Source of the DNA: Methylobacter sp. S3L5C
GTDB lineage: Bacteria; Pseudomonadota; Gammaproteobacteria; Methylococcales; Methylomonadaceae
Length of the DNA stretch: 64,000 nt
Assembly: GCF_022788635.1 (NCBI RefSeq)
Contig: NZ_CP076024.1
Location: 1,736,001 to 1,800,000, forward strand
Direction: 5' to 3'
The notes under the pieces are model-generated. The model made no database searches. It saw only the letters and a program-made list of their open reading frames with translations, and had not been told where the DNA came from. Shown piece after piece: positions 22,312 through 31,578 of the stretch (position 1 is the stretch's first letter; every line of letters starts with the position of its first letter). Both the position numbers and the translations under genes were made by a program.

Positions 22312-22694
22312 ATGTTTAGGGTAACTCGCAAAAATCAAATGCCACACATTCTGTGATTAGATGTTTTCTAATTATTGAATCTGTGGCAACTTTAGTCGTT
22401 AAAGTATGTATAATTTTTCAGAAATTAAATATCCACTCTATGTCGTTTAAAGTTTTTACAAATACCATCCTTTCAAGCATTAGTTGTCTACACAATTTTT
22501 CCTTATAATAACAATAGTTAGTGTGCGACAAGCTAAGCTTGTCATTTCGTGCAAGGTAAAAATCTTTGTCTGGAACTCAAGGGAATGAGTTCAAAGGCCA
22601 AACCAGCCAGCCCCCAGTGCTATTGGCCAAGCAGGTCAAGGGGCACGAGAAAATTTTTCATTATGTAAGGAGGTATGGGTATTCGGCAAGGCAA
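22312..22694. other. Gene-free region after carboxynorspermidine synthase
   Basis: Contains a possible terminator-like pair TGCCACA/TGTGGCA (22340-22346 and 22382-22388) and copy 1 of dispersed repeat D (listed separately). No gene was recognised. Confidence 0.5.
22414..22505 (+). repeat. Dispersed intergenic repeat D, copy 1
   Basis: Shares CAGAAATTAAAT, TGTCGTTTAAA, AATACCATCC and TTCAAG, in the same order and spacing, with 25894-25995 and more distantly with 41188-41300. All three are on the same strand and between genes. Confidence 0.75.
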
Positions 22695-22974
22695 GCAATT
22701 ATAAGATAGTCTAAAATGTATCCTGACAATGAAGAGAAAATTGTTATCATTACAGGGGCTATCTGGATGAAAGGTTTGACGACGACAGAGTAGATTACTA
22801 TTTCTTGTTATGCCTGTTTCCTGGAAAGTCATCTTAGCTCAATATGTTGGTCGGTTGCACCGATTACATGATGCAAAAACCGAAGTCAGAATTTACGACT
22901 ACGTAGATTGCAACGTACCCATGTTATACATGATGAGCGAGAAACGAAAAATCGGATATAAGAGTTCAGGATAG
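22695..22974 (+). pseudogene. Decayed fragment of a superfamily II DEAD/DEAH helicase
   Basis: The 57 codons from 22804 to the stop at 22974 translate to a clear helicase C-terminal end: VMPVSWKVILAQYVGRLHR, then LHDAKTEVRIYDYVDCNVPML, containing the motif VI QYxGRLHR. The preceding sequence encodes GYLDERFDDDRVDYYF in another frame and EEKIVIITG in a third, so at least two frameshifts separate the parts. The upstream three quarters of the gene are absent. It is a remnant of a mobile-element or defence-type helicase. Confidence 0.75.
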
Positions 22975-23210
22975 ACAATAATTAATTCAAATTCTCAAGC
23001 GGATATGATTATCCTTTCTACCGATACTGAAATGAACATGGATTGTTACCGCAATTTACAAACTTTTTTGAGCGATGCTATGCTCAGTGTGAAATCGATA
23101 GTTGGAAAGGTCTTAAAAAACGGGTAAAGTTTTTGTAAATAACCGGATTATATAACGACCGTCATTCGACATTAATTCTTAGTGCCAAGCGCATAACTCC
23201 TGGTGTATAA

Positions 23211-25115
23211 ATGTCCTTATCAAAACAACTGTTAATATTAATTTCAGCCTTATTTTTAATACTTTTTAGCGTCAATTTTGTATTAAGTGTCAAAAATATC
23301 AAGACTTATCTGGAAGGCGAATCGCAAAGTCATGCCCAAGATACGGCAACTTCTTTAGGTTTGTCGCTAAGTCCCTACATGATGGATACTAGTGATCCAG
23401 TAATAAAAACAATGGTTAGCGCCATTTTCGATATGGGGTATTATCAGGAAATTCGTCTGGTCGATGCCAGTAATAAAGAGCTGATCTCTTTGACTAATGG
23501 TAAAAGCGTTGACGGGGTACCAAGTTGGTTTATCAGTTATTTACCGATGCCTTTAATTATTGCGCAAAGCGAAATCAGTTACAACTGGATGATACGCGGC
23601 GTTGTGTACGTCACCATAAACCCCTCTTTTGCTTATAGTAAACTCTATCAACAGGCTAAAACTTCGTTTTACTATTCGTTAATGATTTTTTCTGTATCGA
23701 TTGTCTTTTTAGTGTTGTTATTGCAAATAACATTATCATCATTAAAAAGAATTAATGACTGTGCGTTACATATTGCTGAAGGCCATTTTGAAACTATAGA
23801 AAACTTGCCATGGACTACTGAAGTAAAAAATATCACCATATCGATCAATAAGATGTCGAAAAAAATAGAGAAAACCATTGTTGCTCTTAACAGCAAATTA
23901 GACAAAATGGGTGCAAGTCTATTGCGTGACGATTTAACCGGGCTTTATAAAAAATCGGTATTCGAAACGGATATTATGAATTTAATGATGGCTTATAGTC
24001 CGGCTTATTTGATATTAATCAGAGTGGATAGTCTGTCTGATCTTGCCAGAGAGAGAGGTAACGATAATATTGACGAACTTCTGCAAGCAGTTGCCGAAAA
24101 ATTGAAAAGTTCGGCAGAACAACACTCAGATAGCCTAATGAAAGTTTACCGTTTTTATGGTGGCGAATTTGCAATGTTGATCAAGAACAGCAATAGTGAC
24201 CAGATTGAATCAATCGCCAGAGTATTAAGCAGCGATTTTACGGAACTTGGCGAAAAATATACCAGGTCTGGCCTGGCGCATATCGGTATAGCACCTGTTA
24301 ATTCAATAGGTACTCCTGAAAGTATACTGGAGTCTGCTCATGAGGCTTATGAACAGGCACGATTAATCGGCCCAAACAGCTATTACATTCGTTCGGATGA
24401 GAGCTTTGCCAGAGACATTTTTGCCTGGAAGGAATTGGTTTATAGCTGTATTGATAATGCCGAATATTCGTTGTCTTATGTTGGTCAAATTACCAGTTTT
24501 CAAACTGAACAACTTGTCATGGAAGAAGCTTTTACTCAAGTGCATGACAAGAACGGCCAATTAGTCGCTATTGGACCTTTTATTTCAATTGCCGAGAAAC
24601 TCGCTAAAATTATCGATCTGGATAAAGGCGTAATTAATAAGGTGCTGGACTATATCTTTAACGCTCAGATTTCGCATGCTGTTGCTGTTAACTTGGCAAC
24701 GGACACCATCAAAAATATCGGTTTTCGCCTTTGGCTGGAAAAGCTTATTAAAAATAATCCATTGGTAACCCGACAACTGATATTCAGTTTTTCAGCGTAT
24801 GCAGTAGCACAAGATTTGGAAACCTATGTTGATTTTATTGATGTGGTACATCAATGGGGCGGCAGGGTGATGATTAAGCGCTTTGAAAGTCAATCAATGC
24901 CACCTGAACTTACAAAAAAACTCAGCCCTGATTTTATTCGGCTTGCAAGAGAAATTGGTAACGGTATCAGTTTGTCCGAGAAAAAATACCAGTTTGTTCA
25001 GGCTATCCAACAAATGGGAGTATTGCTGGATATTACGGTATTGGCTGAAAATGTTCAGGCTGAAAACGACTATCTTTTTTTAAAGACAATAGGAATTGCA
25101 GGTGCCAGCCGTTAA
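23211..25115 (+). CDS. lapD: LapD-like c-di-GMP receptor (degenerate GGDEF-EAL)
   Basis: An inner-membrane protein that binds c-di-GMP in the cytoplasm and sequesters the periplasmic protease LapG, keeping surface adhesins attached. The 634-aa protein has an N-terminal membrane helix (LLILISALFLILFSVNFVLS), a periplasmic LapD/MoxY-type domain (~25-150), a second helix (~152-172), HAMP (~175-225), a degenerate GGDEF (RFYGGEF in place of GGDEF) and a C-terminal EAL-type domain without the EAL motif (MEEAF). Both catalytic signatures are lost, as expected for a receptor rather than an enzyme. It overlaps lapG. The adhesin itself and its type I exporter are not in the window. Confidence 0.88.
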   Translation: MSLSKQLLILISALFLILFSVNFVLSVKNIKTYLEGESQSHAQDTATSLGLSLSPYMMDTSDPVIKTMVSAIFDMGYYQEIRLVDASNKELISLTNGKSVDGVPSWFISYLPMPLIIAQSEISYNWMIRGVVYVTINPSFAYSKLYQQAKTSFYYSLMIFSVSIVFLVLLLQITLSSLKRINDCALHIAEGHFETIENLPWTTEVKNITISINKMSKKIEKTIVALNSKLDKMGASLLRDDLTGLYKKSVFETDIMNLMMAYSPAYLILIRVDSLSDLARERGNDNIDELLQAVAEKLKSSAEQHSDSLMKVYRFYGGEFAMLIKNSNSDQIESIARVLSSDFTELGEKYTRSGLAHIGIAPVNSIGTPESILESAHEAYEQARLIGPNSYYIRSDESFARDIFAWKELVYSCIDNAEYSLSYVGQITSFQTEQLVMEEAFTQVHDKNGQLVAIGPFISIAEKLAKIIDLDKGVINKVLDYIFNAQISHAVAVNLATDTIKNIGFRLWLEKLIKNNPLVTRQLIFSFSAYAVAQDLETYVDFIDVVHQWGGRVMIKRFESQSMPPELTKKLSPDFIRLAREIGNGISLSEKKYQFVQAIQQMGVLLDITVLAENVQAENDYLFLKTIGIAGASR

Positions 25116-25800
25116 ACACCAGATACTTTTTCGTATAATTATTTTTGTTGTCATTTGTATTGCTTGTATCTCAATTATTCGTGAGTTTTTTTCAGAAGCA
25201 AGCAATGTTTATGGTTGGTTGCAACTTCAGCCTGTTATCTTGGAGAAGATTGAGAAAAAATATGGTTTGGCTGCAAGACAACGCTTTGTCGATTGGCAGA
25301 AATTGATGGATGCCGGCAAAATAATGACAGAGCAAGATAAGCTGGAGCAGGTTAATGATTTTTTTAATCGCAACATCAAATTTGTCGACGATTCAGTCTT
25401 ATGGCGAAAGAGCGACTATTGGGCGACACCTGTCGAATTTTTAGCCAAGGGCGCTGGTGATTGCGAGGATTTTTCAATTGCCAAATATTTTACTTTGATA
25501 GAAATTGGCGTTGATGAAAGCAAACTGCGAATTACTTATGTTAAGGCATTGGATTTTAATCTCTCACATATGGTGTTGACTTATTTTGAATCTCCTCAGG
25601 CTGTACCGTTGGTATTGGACAGCCTCAAGCCGAATATCCGTTATGCGACAGATCGTAAGGATTTATTACCGGTTTATAGTTTTAACGGCCGTAGTTTGTG
25701 GTTGGCTAAAATCAAGGGCAGTGGACAATTGGTCGGTAATGCAGATCAACTAAATTTATGGGCCGATCTTAAGCGCCGGATGTTGGAAAAGTTGCTTTAA
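25102..25800 (+). CDS. lapG: LapG-like periplasmic cysteine protease
   Basis: A transglutaminase-like cysteine protease that cleaves large surface adhesins when LapD releases it. There is an N-terminal membrane/signal segment (ILFRIIIFVVICIACISII), and the catalytic triad is visible as Cys in GAGDCEDFSIAKYF, His in LSHMVLTYF and Asp in PLVLDSLKP. The start could be TTG 25096 or GTG 25102; GTG 25102 is preferred because AGGA (25091-25094) is then correctly spaced. It lies inside the 3' end of lapD, so the two are translationally coupled and function as a pair. Confidence 0.9.
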   Translation: MPAVKHQILFRIIIFVVICIACISIIREFFSEASNVYGWLQLQPVILEKIEKKYGLAARQRFVDWQKLMDAGKIMTEQDKLEQVNDFFNRNIKFVDDSVLWRKSDYWATPVEFLAKGAGDCEDFSIAKYFTLIEIGVDESKLRITYVKALDFNLSHMVLTYFESPQAVPLVLDSLKPNIRYATDRKDLLPVYSFNGRSLWLAKIKGSGQLVGNADQLNLWADLKRRMLEKLL

Positions 25801-26245
25801 TCGTAACTGCGCATCCATTAAAAGTAGCAGGCTGAGACTGTTATAGATTCGCCAATTATAAAATAATTTTTTTTGTGTTTGGATAATTCATTGTTTTCCA
25901 GAAATTAAATCTCCATGGTACGTCGTTTAAATCTTATACCAAATACCATCCATTCAAGGGATCTGTTGGCATATAAATTATTTATCTGAAAATATACAGC
26001 TATAGCCATACCTGAGTGAGTCAAGTTTTTTTCAAAAATCGCTTAAGTTAGTTGTAGGGATGAAAAAACGTTCCTACATACGTCCGATAATTAAATTTCC
26101 AACTATACTTACAAGAGATTTTTAAAATCAGTGATGTTCTGGATGCCGCATGAGATTTGTTTGAAAAGATATGCTTACAGACAGGATAAATCTGCGCTTA
26201 AAACATACATTTATAAATTAACGCGACGATTCGGATTACCAACAA
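25801..26245. other. Gene-free region between lapG and export gene
   Basis: 445 bases, AT-rich, with dispersed repeat D copy 2 (25894-25995). A 76-codon frame at 26131-26361 overlaps the next gene and has no coding character. Promoter elements for the export gene could not be identified with confidence. Confidence 0.5.
25894..25995 (+). repeat. Dispersed intergenic repeat D, copy 2
   Basis: CCAGAAATTAAATCTCCAT, TACGTCGTTTAAAT, CAAATACCATCCATTCAAG and TTGGCATATAAA, in the same order as in copies 1 and 3. Confidence 0.75.
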
Positions 26246-26845
26246 ATGACCAGATTCAGCTTAAAGAGTTTGATATTTTCATATTACAGGGGCAATACCG
26301 TGTTGTTTTTTTTCGGTTGCATACTTTGGCTGTCCAGCCAGTCTTTTGCTTTGGCGGCTGATGTTTATCGTCTTAACCCAGGCGACAAGCTGGAAATTAC
26401 TGTTTGGCAGGAGGAGGACTTAAAACAGGAGGTCGTTGTACTGCCGGATGGTACGATCTCTTTCCCTTTGGTTGGTCACGTCGCTGCTGCCGGTAAAACG
26501 ACTGAGGACTTGGTCAGCTTGCTGCGGGAACGGTTAAGTAAATTTATTCCTGATTCACAAATAAATGTTAGGCTGCTTGCTGCAGAGGGTAACATGATTT
26601 ATATTGCCGGCGAGGTCGCCCATCCGGGTGCATTCGTCATGAAAAGGCCCACAAATATTATACAAGCATTGAGTATGGCGGGTGGCTTGACGACATTTGC
26701 AAAAAAAAATGACATCATCGTTTTAAGGAGTGAAACAGACGGACGTAATAAATCTTTGCCCTTCGAGTATGGCGATATTGAGGATGGAAAAAACATAGAA
26801 TCGAATATCCTGTTGCAAAGCGGCGATACTATCGTTGTACCTTGA
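26246..26845 (+). CDS. Polysaccharide export protein (Wza/OPX family)
   Basis: An outer-membrane polysaccharide export protein. After an N-terminal signal region (FFFGCILWLSSQSFALA), residues ~40-115 are the poly-export domain (YRLNPGDKLEITVWQEEDL; LPDGTISFPLVGHV) and ~115-199 an SLBB domain (IYIAGEVAHPGAFVM). At 199 aa it is short, lacking the C-terminal helix that forms the outer-membrane pore in Wza, as in small OPX proteins paired with a separate barrel. ATG 26246 is used; GTG 26300, preceded by AGGGGC, is an alternative start. The barrel gene directly follows, supporting a paired export channel. Confidence 0.88.
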   Translation: MTRFSLKSLIFSYYRGNTVLFFFGCILWLSSQSFALAADVYRLNPGDKLEITVWQEEDLKQEVVVLPDGTISFPLVGHVAAAGKTTEDLVSLLRERLSKFIPDSQINVRLLAAEGNMIYIAGEVAHPGAFVMKRPTNIIQALSMAGGLTTFAKKNDIIVLRSETDGRNKSLPFEYGDIEDGKNIESNILLQSGDTIVVP

Positions 26846-26861
26846 TTTGTTTCAGAAAAGT

Positions 26862-28097
26862 ATGCGCTGGAACCGAAAAATGGCATTGCTTGTTATCTGC
26901 TGTATTGGCTGTGGGAGAGATATAAGCGCAGCCGAATGGACGTTGAAAGGATCCTTGGGGCAACAATTACAGTATAACGATAATATTGCCATGAGTCCTG
27001 TTAGTAAAGAATCAGTGGTTGGATATCTTTTGGCACCGGGCTTCCAAGCAACCCGAAAGTCGGGAGCCTTGGATATTGGCTTTCAAGGGCAGGGTGATAT
27101 TCGTCGTTACGATGATTCGCGTTGGAACTGTGATAATTATAATCTGGGCCTCAACAACGATTATCGAGTCAGACGCAGTATTTTTAGTTTAAATGGTGGG
27201 TATACCGTTAGTTGTTCATATGCCCAACAACTTGCCCAGACAGGGATTTTGGTACCTAATAGTCAGTCTACAAATTACCGATTGGCACCCTCGTGGACTT
27301 GGCAGTGGACAGATCGTGATCAAATGATCCTGGCTTCTTCATATTCCAAAACAAGCTACAGCAACTCTTTAGGTGGCATCGCTTCAAATACTGACATAGG
27401 TTTCAGTGGTAATGATACTTACGCTGTTAATCTGAGTGCTAATCATCTATGGAGTCGACGCCTTTCTTTAAATGGAAAGCTTGTTTTTTCCAATATCCAA
27501 TACACAGGGTCAGACTCATCGACTCAAAATCTGTTTGGCTTTCAACTGGGAACCAATTACACCATTAACCATTATTGGGCAGTCAGTGCGAGCGGTGGCC
27601 CAGTCTGGGTTGATACCAAACAAAGTTCGTCTGGACAGGCTTCTTCGTTGTCTTTAGGGAGTATTGCCAATATCAGTTTAAATTTTAATGGCCAGTTGGC
27701 CAAATTTTCTGGCGGATATTCTAACTCGGTTAATCCGAGTGCCATTGGGCAAACACTGCAAACCCGATCCATATTTGCCAATTATTCGTACCGATTATCC
27801 CGGCATGTTGTGCTGGATCTTGTCAGTAGTTATTCACGTAGCGAATCAATCGGCGGGCAGTCGACTGATAATATAACCAGCCAATTTAACCGTAGTTACT
27901 TTACTGCATCTCCAGGCATTGTCTGGGAGCTTGAAAAAAACTGGAGACTGAGAGGCAGTTATAGTTATAGTTGGCAGGATTATCAGCAAGACAACAATGT
28001 AGCAAATATAAATACGGGGGTGAGCGATTCTAATTTGGTGATGCTTTCTCTAAACTATTCTTGGGATGGAATACATGGCTTTCCCATAAAAAATTAA
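26862..28097 (+). CDS. Outer-membrane beta-barrel protein of EPS export
   Basis: A 411-aa exported protein with a short signal peptide (MRWNRKMALLVICCIG... to SAAEW) and alternating-pattern strands through to an aromatic C-terminus (SYSWDGIHGF). The repeated pattern of short beta strands with Tyr/Asn/Ser (SLNGGYTVSCSY; LRGSYSYSWQDYQ) fits a large barrel like those following OPX genes in PEP-CTERM/EPS loci. The start is set at ATG 26862; a TTG nine codons earlier overlaps the export gene. It likely forms the outer-membrane conduit with the preceding protein. Confidence 0.75.
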   Translation: MRWNRKMALLVICCIGCGRDISAAEWTLKGSLGQQLQYNDNIAMSPVSKESVVGYLLAPGFQATRKSGALDIGFQGQGDIRRYDDSRWNCDNYNLGLNNDYRVRRSIFSLNGGYTVSCSYAQQLAQTGILVPNSQSTNYRLAPSWTWQWTDRDQMILASSYSKTSYSNSLGGIASNTDIGFSGNDTYAVNLSANHLWSRRLSLNGKLVFSNIQYTGSDSSTQNLFGFQLGTNYTINHYWAVSASGGPVWVDTKQSSSGQASSLSLGSIANISLNFNGQLAKFSGGYSNSVNPSAIGQTLQTRSIFANYSYRLSRHVVLDLVSSYSRSESIGGQSTDNITSQFNRSYFTASPGIVWELEKNWRLRGSYSYSWQDYQQDNNVANINTGVSDSNLVMLSLNYSWDGIHGFPIKN

Positions 28098-28103
28098 CTT
28101 GCT

Positions 28104-28129
28104 CAAGCAGTATTAATGCTTGGTTTTTT
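28104..28129 (+). terminator. Intrinsic terminator after the barrel gene
   Basis: CAAGCA (28104-28109) pairs with TGCTTG (28117-28122) across a 7-base loop, followed by GTTTTTT. It is seven bases after the barrel stop codon. Confidence 0.75.
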
Positions 28130-29382
28130 CTTAAACTGCTCAACAGTTTCTTAAGTGAGCGCTTGGAATAGCAAAGTAATTTGATTTTTTAGTTAGTATC
28201 TGTAGGTATTTGTACGTATTGTTTATTGATGATTGAAGTGTTACGATCCTGCTCAAGTACCCGATTTATGAGCGTTTTATACATTACTGTTAACAATAAT
28301 CGGTTGTTAGCTTCTAATTGCAATTTATGGAACGTGCATAAATTCAGCAGAAGGGTGTTCATTTATAGGCAGATGAATTAAGTGTGTGATTTAAATTGCT
28401 AAACTTATTTCATGGGGACTCCGATGCCATCTTTTTTCCCAAGATTACTCGCAATAATTTGCTTCCCTTCTTTGAAACAGACTATTTGTGTGGACAGATA
28501 TTTAATCTTGTAAACCTTGCTTCATGCATCCCTGCAGATTAGGCGTTTTAGGCCATGCATGTAGTGGTTGGTGAAGGTGTTTAACAATGCAAGTTTGTTT
28601 TTTTACGATCTGTCCAGTACTTGCGCGTATGTTTTAACGTTAGAGATAAAAATTCATTTTTATCAAGATACAGTCAGTCTTTTTAAAAATTTAGAAGGTA
28701 TGATTGTATTATTTAAAATGATATGTACTGAAATCAATTTGTTGTGTGTTTTTAATATAAATAATTTGTAGTTAGTCATTTAAAATACTTGGTCAAGTAT
28801 ATATTTCAAACGGTGAGTCGCCGTAAAAATAAGTAATTTTCCTTAAGATATGTTGTTGTTTATTTAAATAATATCCTTGGGGGAAGCAATACCTTGTTCC
28901 GCTAAGCACGACTCTTAAAGTGAATGGTGTCAGTGTCTTGCGGTTAATATATTGTTTTAAAGTTGCCTGCAGAATTGGTTATAATTTATAATAACCATAA
29001 TATTTAAAGGTAATATAAATAGTCCAATAGGGTTGTCTTTACCGAATATCCTGAAAAATAAAGAGCGAAAATACAGAAGCCTTTTGTTCAATTACTTATG
29101 CTGTTAACTAAACGATTGGATTCAGCGATATAAAAGTTAATACTTGACGCATAAATAAAATTACAATAAATATTAATCACTTAGAATGTATTATCCTTTT
29201 GAAGCATAGGTGTCCATACAACTTTTCTGCACAATTAGAACAATAGGTTGTAAAGATATCACATTTCCTGTTCTGTTGGAGAGGCAGTAGAACTTGTGTA
29301 GATGTTTATATTTTCAAGGGACTATGTAAAATAGCCATTTCGTAGTTGAATCAATAAGTTAAACTTAGGTGAGGGTGCGGTT
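28130..29382. other. Long AT-rich gene-free region
   Basis: About 1.25 kb with no credible gene; the best open frame (28568-28771, 67 codons) has no ribosome site and unusual Phe/Leu-rich composition. An inverted repeat GGTTAT-N8-ATAACC lies at 28977-28996. Low GC compared with the flanking genes suggests an acquired or decayed stretch, or a long regulatory leader for the surface-protein gene at 29383. Confidence 0.5.
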
Positions 29383-31416
29383 ATGAATATTAAAATCGAT
29401 TTACGCAGCTCGTTTATTAGCGCGGGCTTTTCAATGATATTTGGTTTCCTGTTGTGGCAAACAGCCTCAGCGAGTAATGGAGAAGGCATTCCCAATTGGC
29501 TGTTTTGGTTTTATGGTCGACCGGAATGGATTTTAGCGCTGGTACTGGCCATCATCTTTGCCGGATTAGCATTGCTTGCCTTGGTTGCATACCCTCGCTG
29601 GCGAGAACTTAATGGTTCGAAGCCCAAGGTACTTTATTCGGCAACTTTGAGTGGCGCAGTGTTGGGAGTCGTCATTGCCCTGTTAATCGCTGGCTCATGG
29701 AAGGCCTATATGTTTAACTATCAGCCACCAACCTCGGTGGTAGGGGCAAGCACAAATTTGGCATGGGATGCCAGTACGTCATCCAATGTGGGTGGTTACA
29801 TATTGTTTTACGGCCAAAATAGCGGCAATTATACGGCAAACGTTGATGTAGGTAAGACGACCAGTTATACCGTTCAAGGCTTACAAGAGGGGGCTACCTA
29901 CTATTTCAGGTTGAAGGCCTATGATACAACACGCACTATCCAGAGTGCTTATTCCAATGAAGCTACGTTGACGGTGCCTGTTACACCTATAGTAACAGCA
30001 GATTTCACACCAAGCGTAACCAGTGGTGTCGAGAACTTGATGGTGAATTTTACGCCCAAGACAACGGGGACAGTTACCAGCTGGGTATGGGCTTTTCCAG
30101 GATCATCGACACCTTCCGTCACCAACTCAACAGCTCAAGTTGTCAGCGTAACCTATCCAACCGCCGGGACGTATTCAGTGAGCCTGACGGCAGTTTCGCT
30201 CAGCGGAAGTATTTCCAAGACTTATCCGAATCTAATTACCGTCACGGCACCACTGCCACCGCCTCCACCAATTGTGCTGCCTCCTCCTCCCCCACCAGTT
30301 TCAGTCTCCAGCTTGGTTGGCTTGGTAGCGGCCTATGGCTTTGAGGAAATCAGCGGTACGACTGTTGCTGATGCTTCAGGCAATGGTAATCATGGCACAA
30401 TTAAAGAAGCTGTCAGTATCCCTAACGGGCATAGCGGGAAAGCGTTAAAATTTGACGGTGTAAATGACTGGATCACTATCAATGACAGTCCTTCACTGGA
30501 TATTTCAGCAGGTATGACTCTCGAGGCATGGGTATATCCAACCGTATCGATGAACCGTACGATGACTGTAATCATGAAGGAGCAACCGGGCCAACAAGTA
30601 TATACACTTTATGCGAACACTGATTCGAATCAACCTGCCGTGGATCCTTGGATTAACGGTGGTGAACGGTTACTTGCCGGTGGAACCCTATTGCCGGCTA
30701 ATCAGTGGCGGCATTTAGTGGGAACTTATGACGGACAGAACGAGATTTTGTATGTTAATGGCCAGCAGGTCGCAATAAAACCCCAGTCCGGCCCCATTCT
30801 GACTTCAACGGGAGCTTTACGCATCGGTGGAGATAGTATTTGGAGTGGCGAGTTTTTTCAAGGCTATATTGACGAGGTACGCATATACAATCGAGCCTTG
30901 ACCCCGGCGGAAGTTAACTACAACCAGGCGACCGCAATCAGTGTTTCAAATCCACCGAAGTTTATCATGGGCAATCAAACCCTGGAGCCTTGGGTTGGCT
31001 ATAATGTTCAGGGTAAGGCACAAGCATTTCAGACAGTACCTCAAAAGTCAGGAATAGTAACTGCTGTACAGGTATATCTGGATCCCAGTTCAACGGCTAC
31101 GGCGCTGGTTGCTGGTGTCTATAAGGACAATAAAGGTCATCCAGGAGCTCTTGTCGCTCAAGGTTCATTGAGTACACTTAAGTCAGGAGCCTGGAACTCG
31201 GTACCGATTCCGGTAGCCTCGGTTACTGCTGCACAACCCTATTGGATTGCAATACTGGGATCGAAAGGCCAAATCGGATACCTTAACCGAATAGGCTCTG
31301 CAACAGGCAGGATGGAATCAAGTTCTTCCAATAGACTAACTACATTACCTGCTACCTGGACGGGAACGGCATACCAAACCAATTCGGCTATGTCTGTGTT
31401 TGGGCTTGGGTATTGA
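29383..31416 (+). CDS. Membrane-anchored FN3-PKD-LamG surface protein
   Basis: A 677-aa modular protein. The N-terminus has a hydrophobic segment (SMIFGFLLWQTASA) and two more membrane helices (ILALVLAIIFAGLALLALVA; GAVLGVVIALLIAGSW). Then come a fibronectin type III domain (~115-198), a PKD domain (~200-290, with SWVWAFPGSS), a proline-rich linker (LPPPPPIVLPPPPPPV), a LamG/concanavalin-like domain (~310-520: YGFEEISGTTVADASG, WRHLVGTYDG, IDEVRIYNRAL) and a C-terminal jelly-roll-like domain. It is likely to bind polysaccharide at the cell surface. No enzymatic motif was seen. Start ATG 29383 follows a GGTGAGGGTG ribosome site. Confidence 0.75.
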   Translation: MNIKIDLRSSFISAGFSMIFGFLLWQTASASNGEGIPNWLFWFYGRPEWILALVLAIIFAGLALLALVAYPRWRELNGSKPKVLYSATLSGAVLGVVIALLIAGSWKAYMFNYQPPTSVVGASTNLAWDASTSSNVGGYILFYGQNSGNYTANVDVGKTTSYTVQGLQEGATYYFRLKAYDTTRTIQSAYSNEATLTVPVTPIVTADFTPSVTSGVENLMVNFTPKTTGTVTSWVWAFPGSSTPSVTNSTAQVVSVTYPTAGTYSVSLTAVSLSGSISKTYPNLITVTAPLPPPPPIVLPPPPPPVSVSSLVGLVAAYGFEEISGTTVADASGNGNHGTIKEAVSIPNGHSGKALKFDGVNDWITINDSPSLDISAGMTLEAWVYPTVSMNRTMTVIMKEQPGQQVYTLYANTDSNQPAVDPWINGGERLLAGGTLLPANQWRHLVGTYDGQNEILYVNGQQVAIKPQSGPILTSTGALRIGGDSIWSGEFFQGYIDEVRIYNRALTPAEVNYNQATAISVSNPPKFIMGNQTLEPWVGYNVQGKAQAFQTVPQKSGIVTAVQVYLDPSSTATALVAGVYKDNKGHPGALVAQGSLSTLKSGAWNSVPIPVASVTAAQPYWIAILGSKGQIGYLNRIGSATGRMESSSSNRLTTLPATWTGTAYQTNSAMSVFGLGY

Positions 31417-31450
31417 TTATTTTACCGGCTACTTAAACTAGTAGATTGGC

Positions 31451-31488
31451 GGAACTGACCTCGCCTCGCTTGGTACGAAGTCAGTTCC
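31451..31488 (+). terminator. Hairpin after the LamG gene
   Basis: GGAACTGAC (31451-31459) and GTCAGTTCC (31480-31488) form a 9-bp stem with a 20-base loop and no strong T run. It is a possible terminator or RNA-stability element between the two surface-protein genes. Confidence 0.45.
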
Positions 31489-31578
31489 TATTAGTAGTTA
31501 ACGGCTGTATAAAAACCAAAACCTTAATGTTTTGAATAATTTTGTAATCAAGAATTTCATTATTACCGGAGATTCATC

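Noticed and set aside
22975-23110. Possible continuation of the helicase remnant
   Set aside because: Translations in all frames gave no recognisable motif; left unannotated.
26131-26361. 76-codon frame ahead of the export gene
   Set aside because: Overlaps the export gene in another frame, with no ribosome site or recognisable domain.
28568-28771. 67-codon frame in the long gene-free region
   Set aside because: Low-complexity Phe/Leu/Ile composition, no ribosome site and no neighbour relationship.
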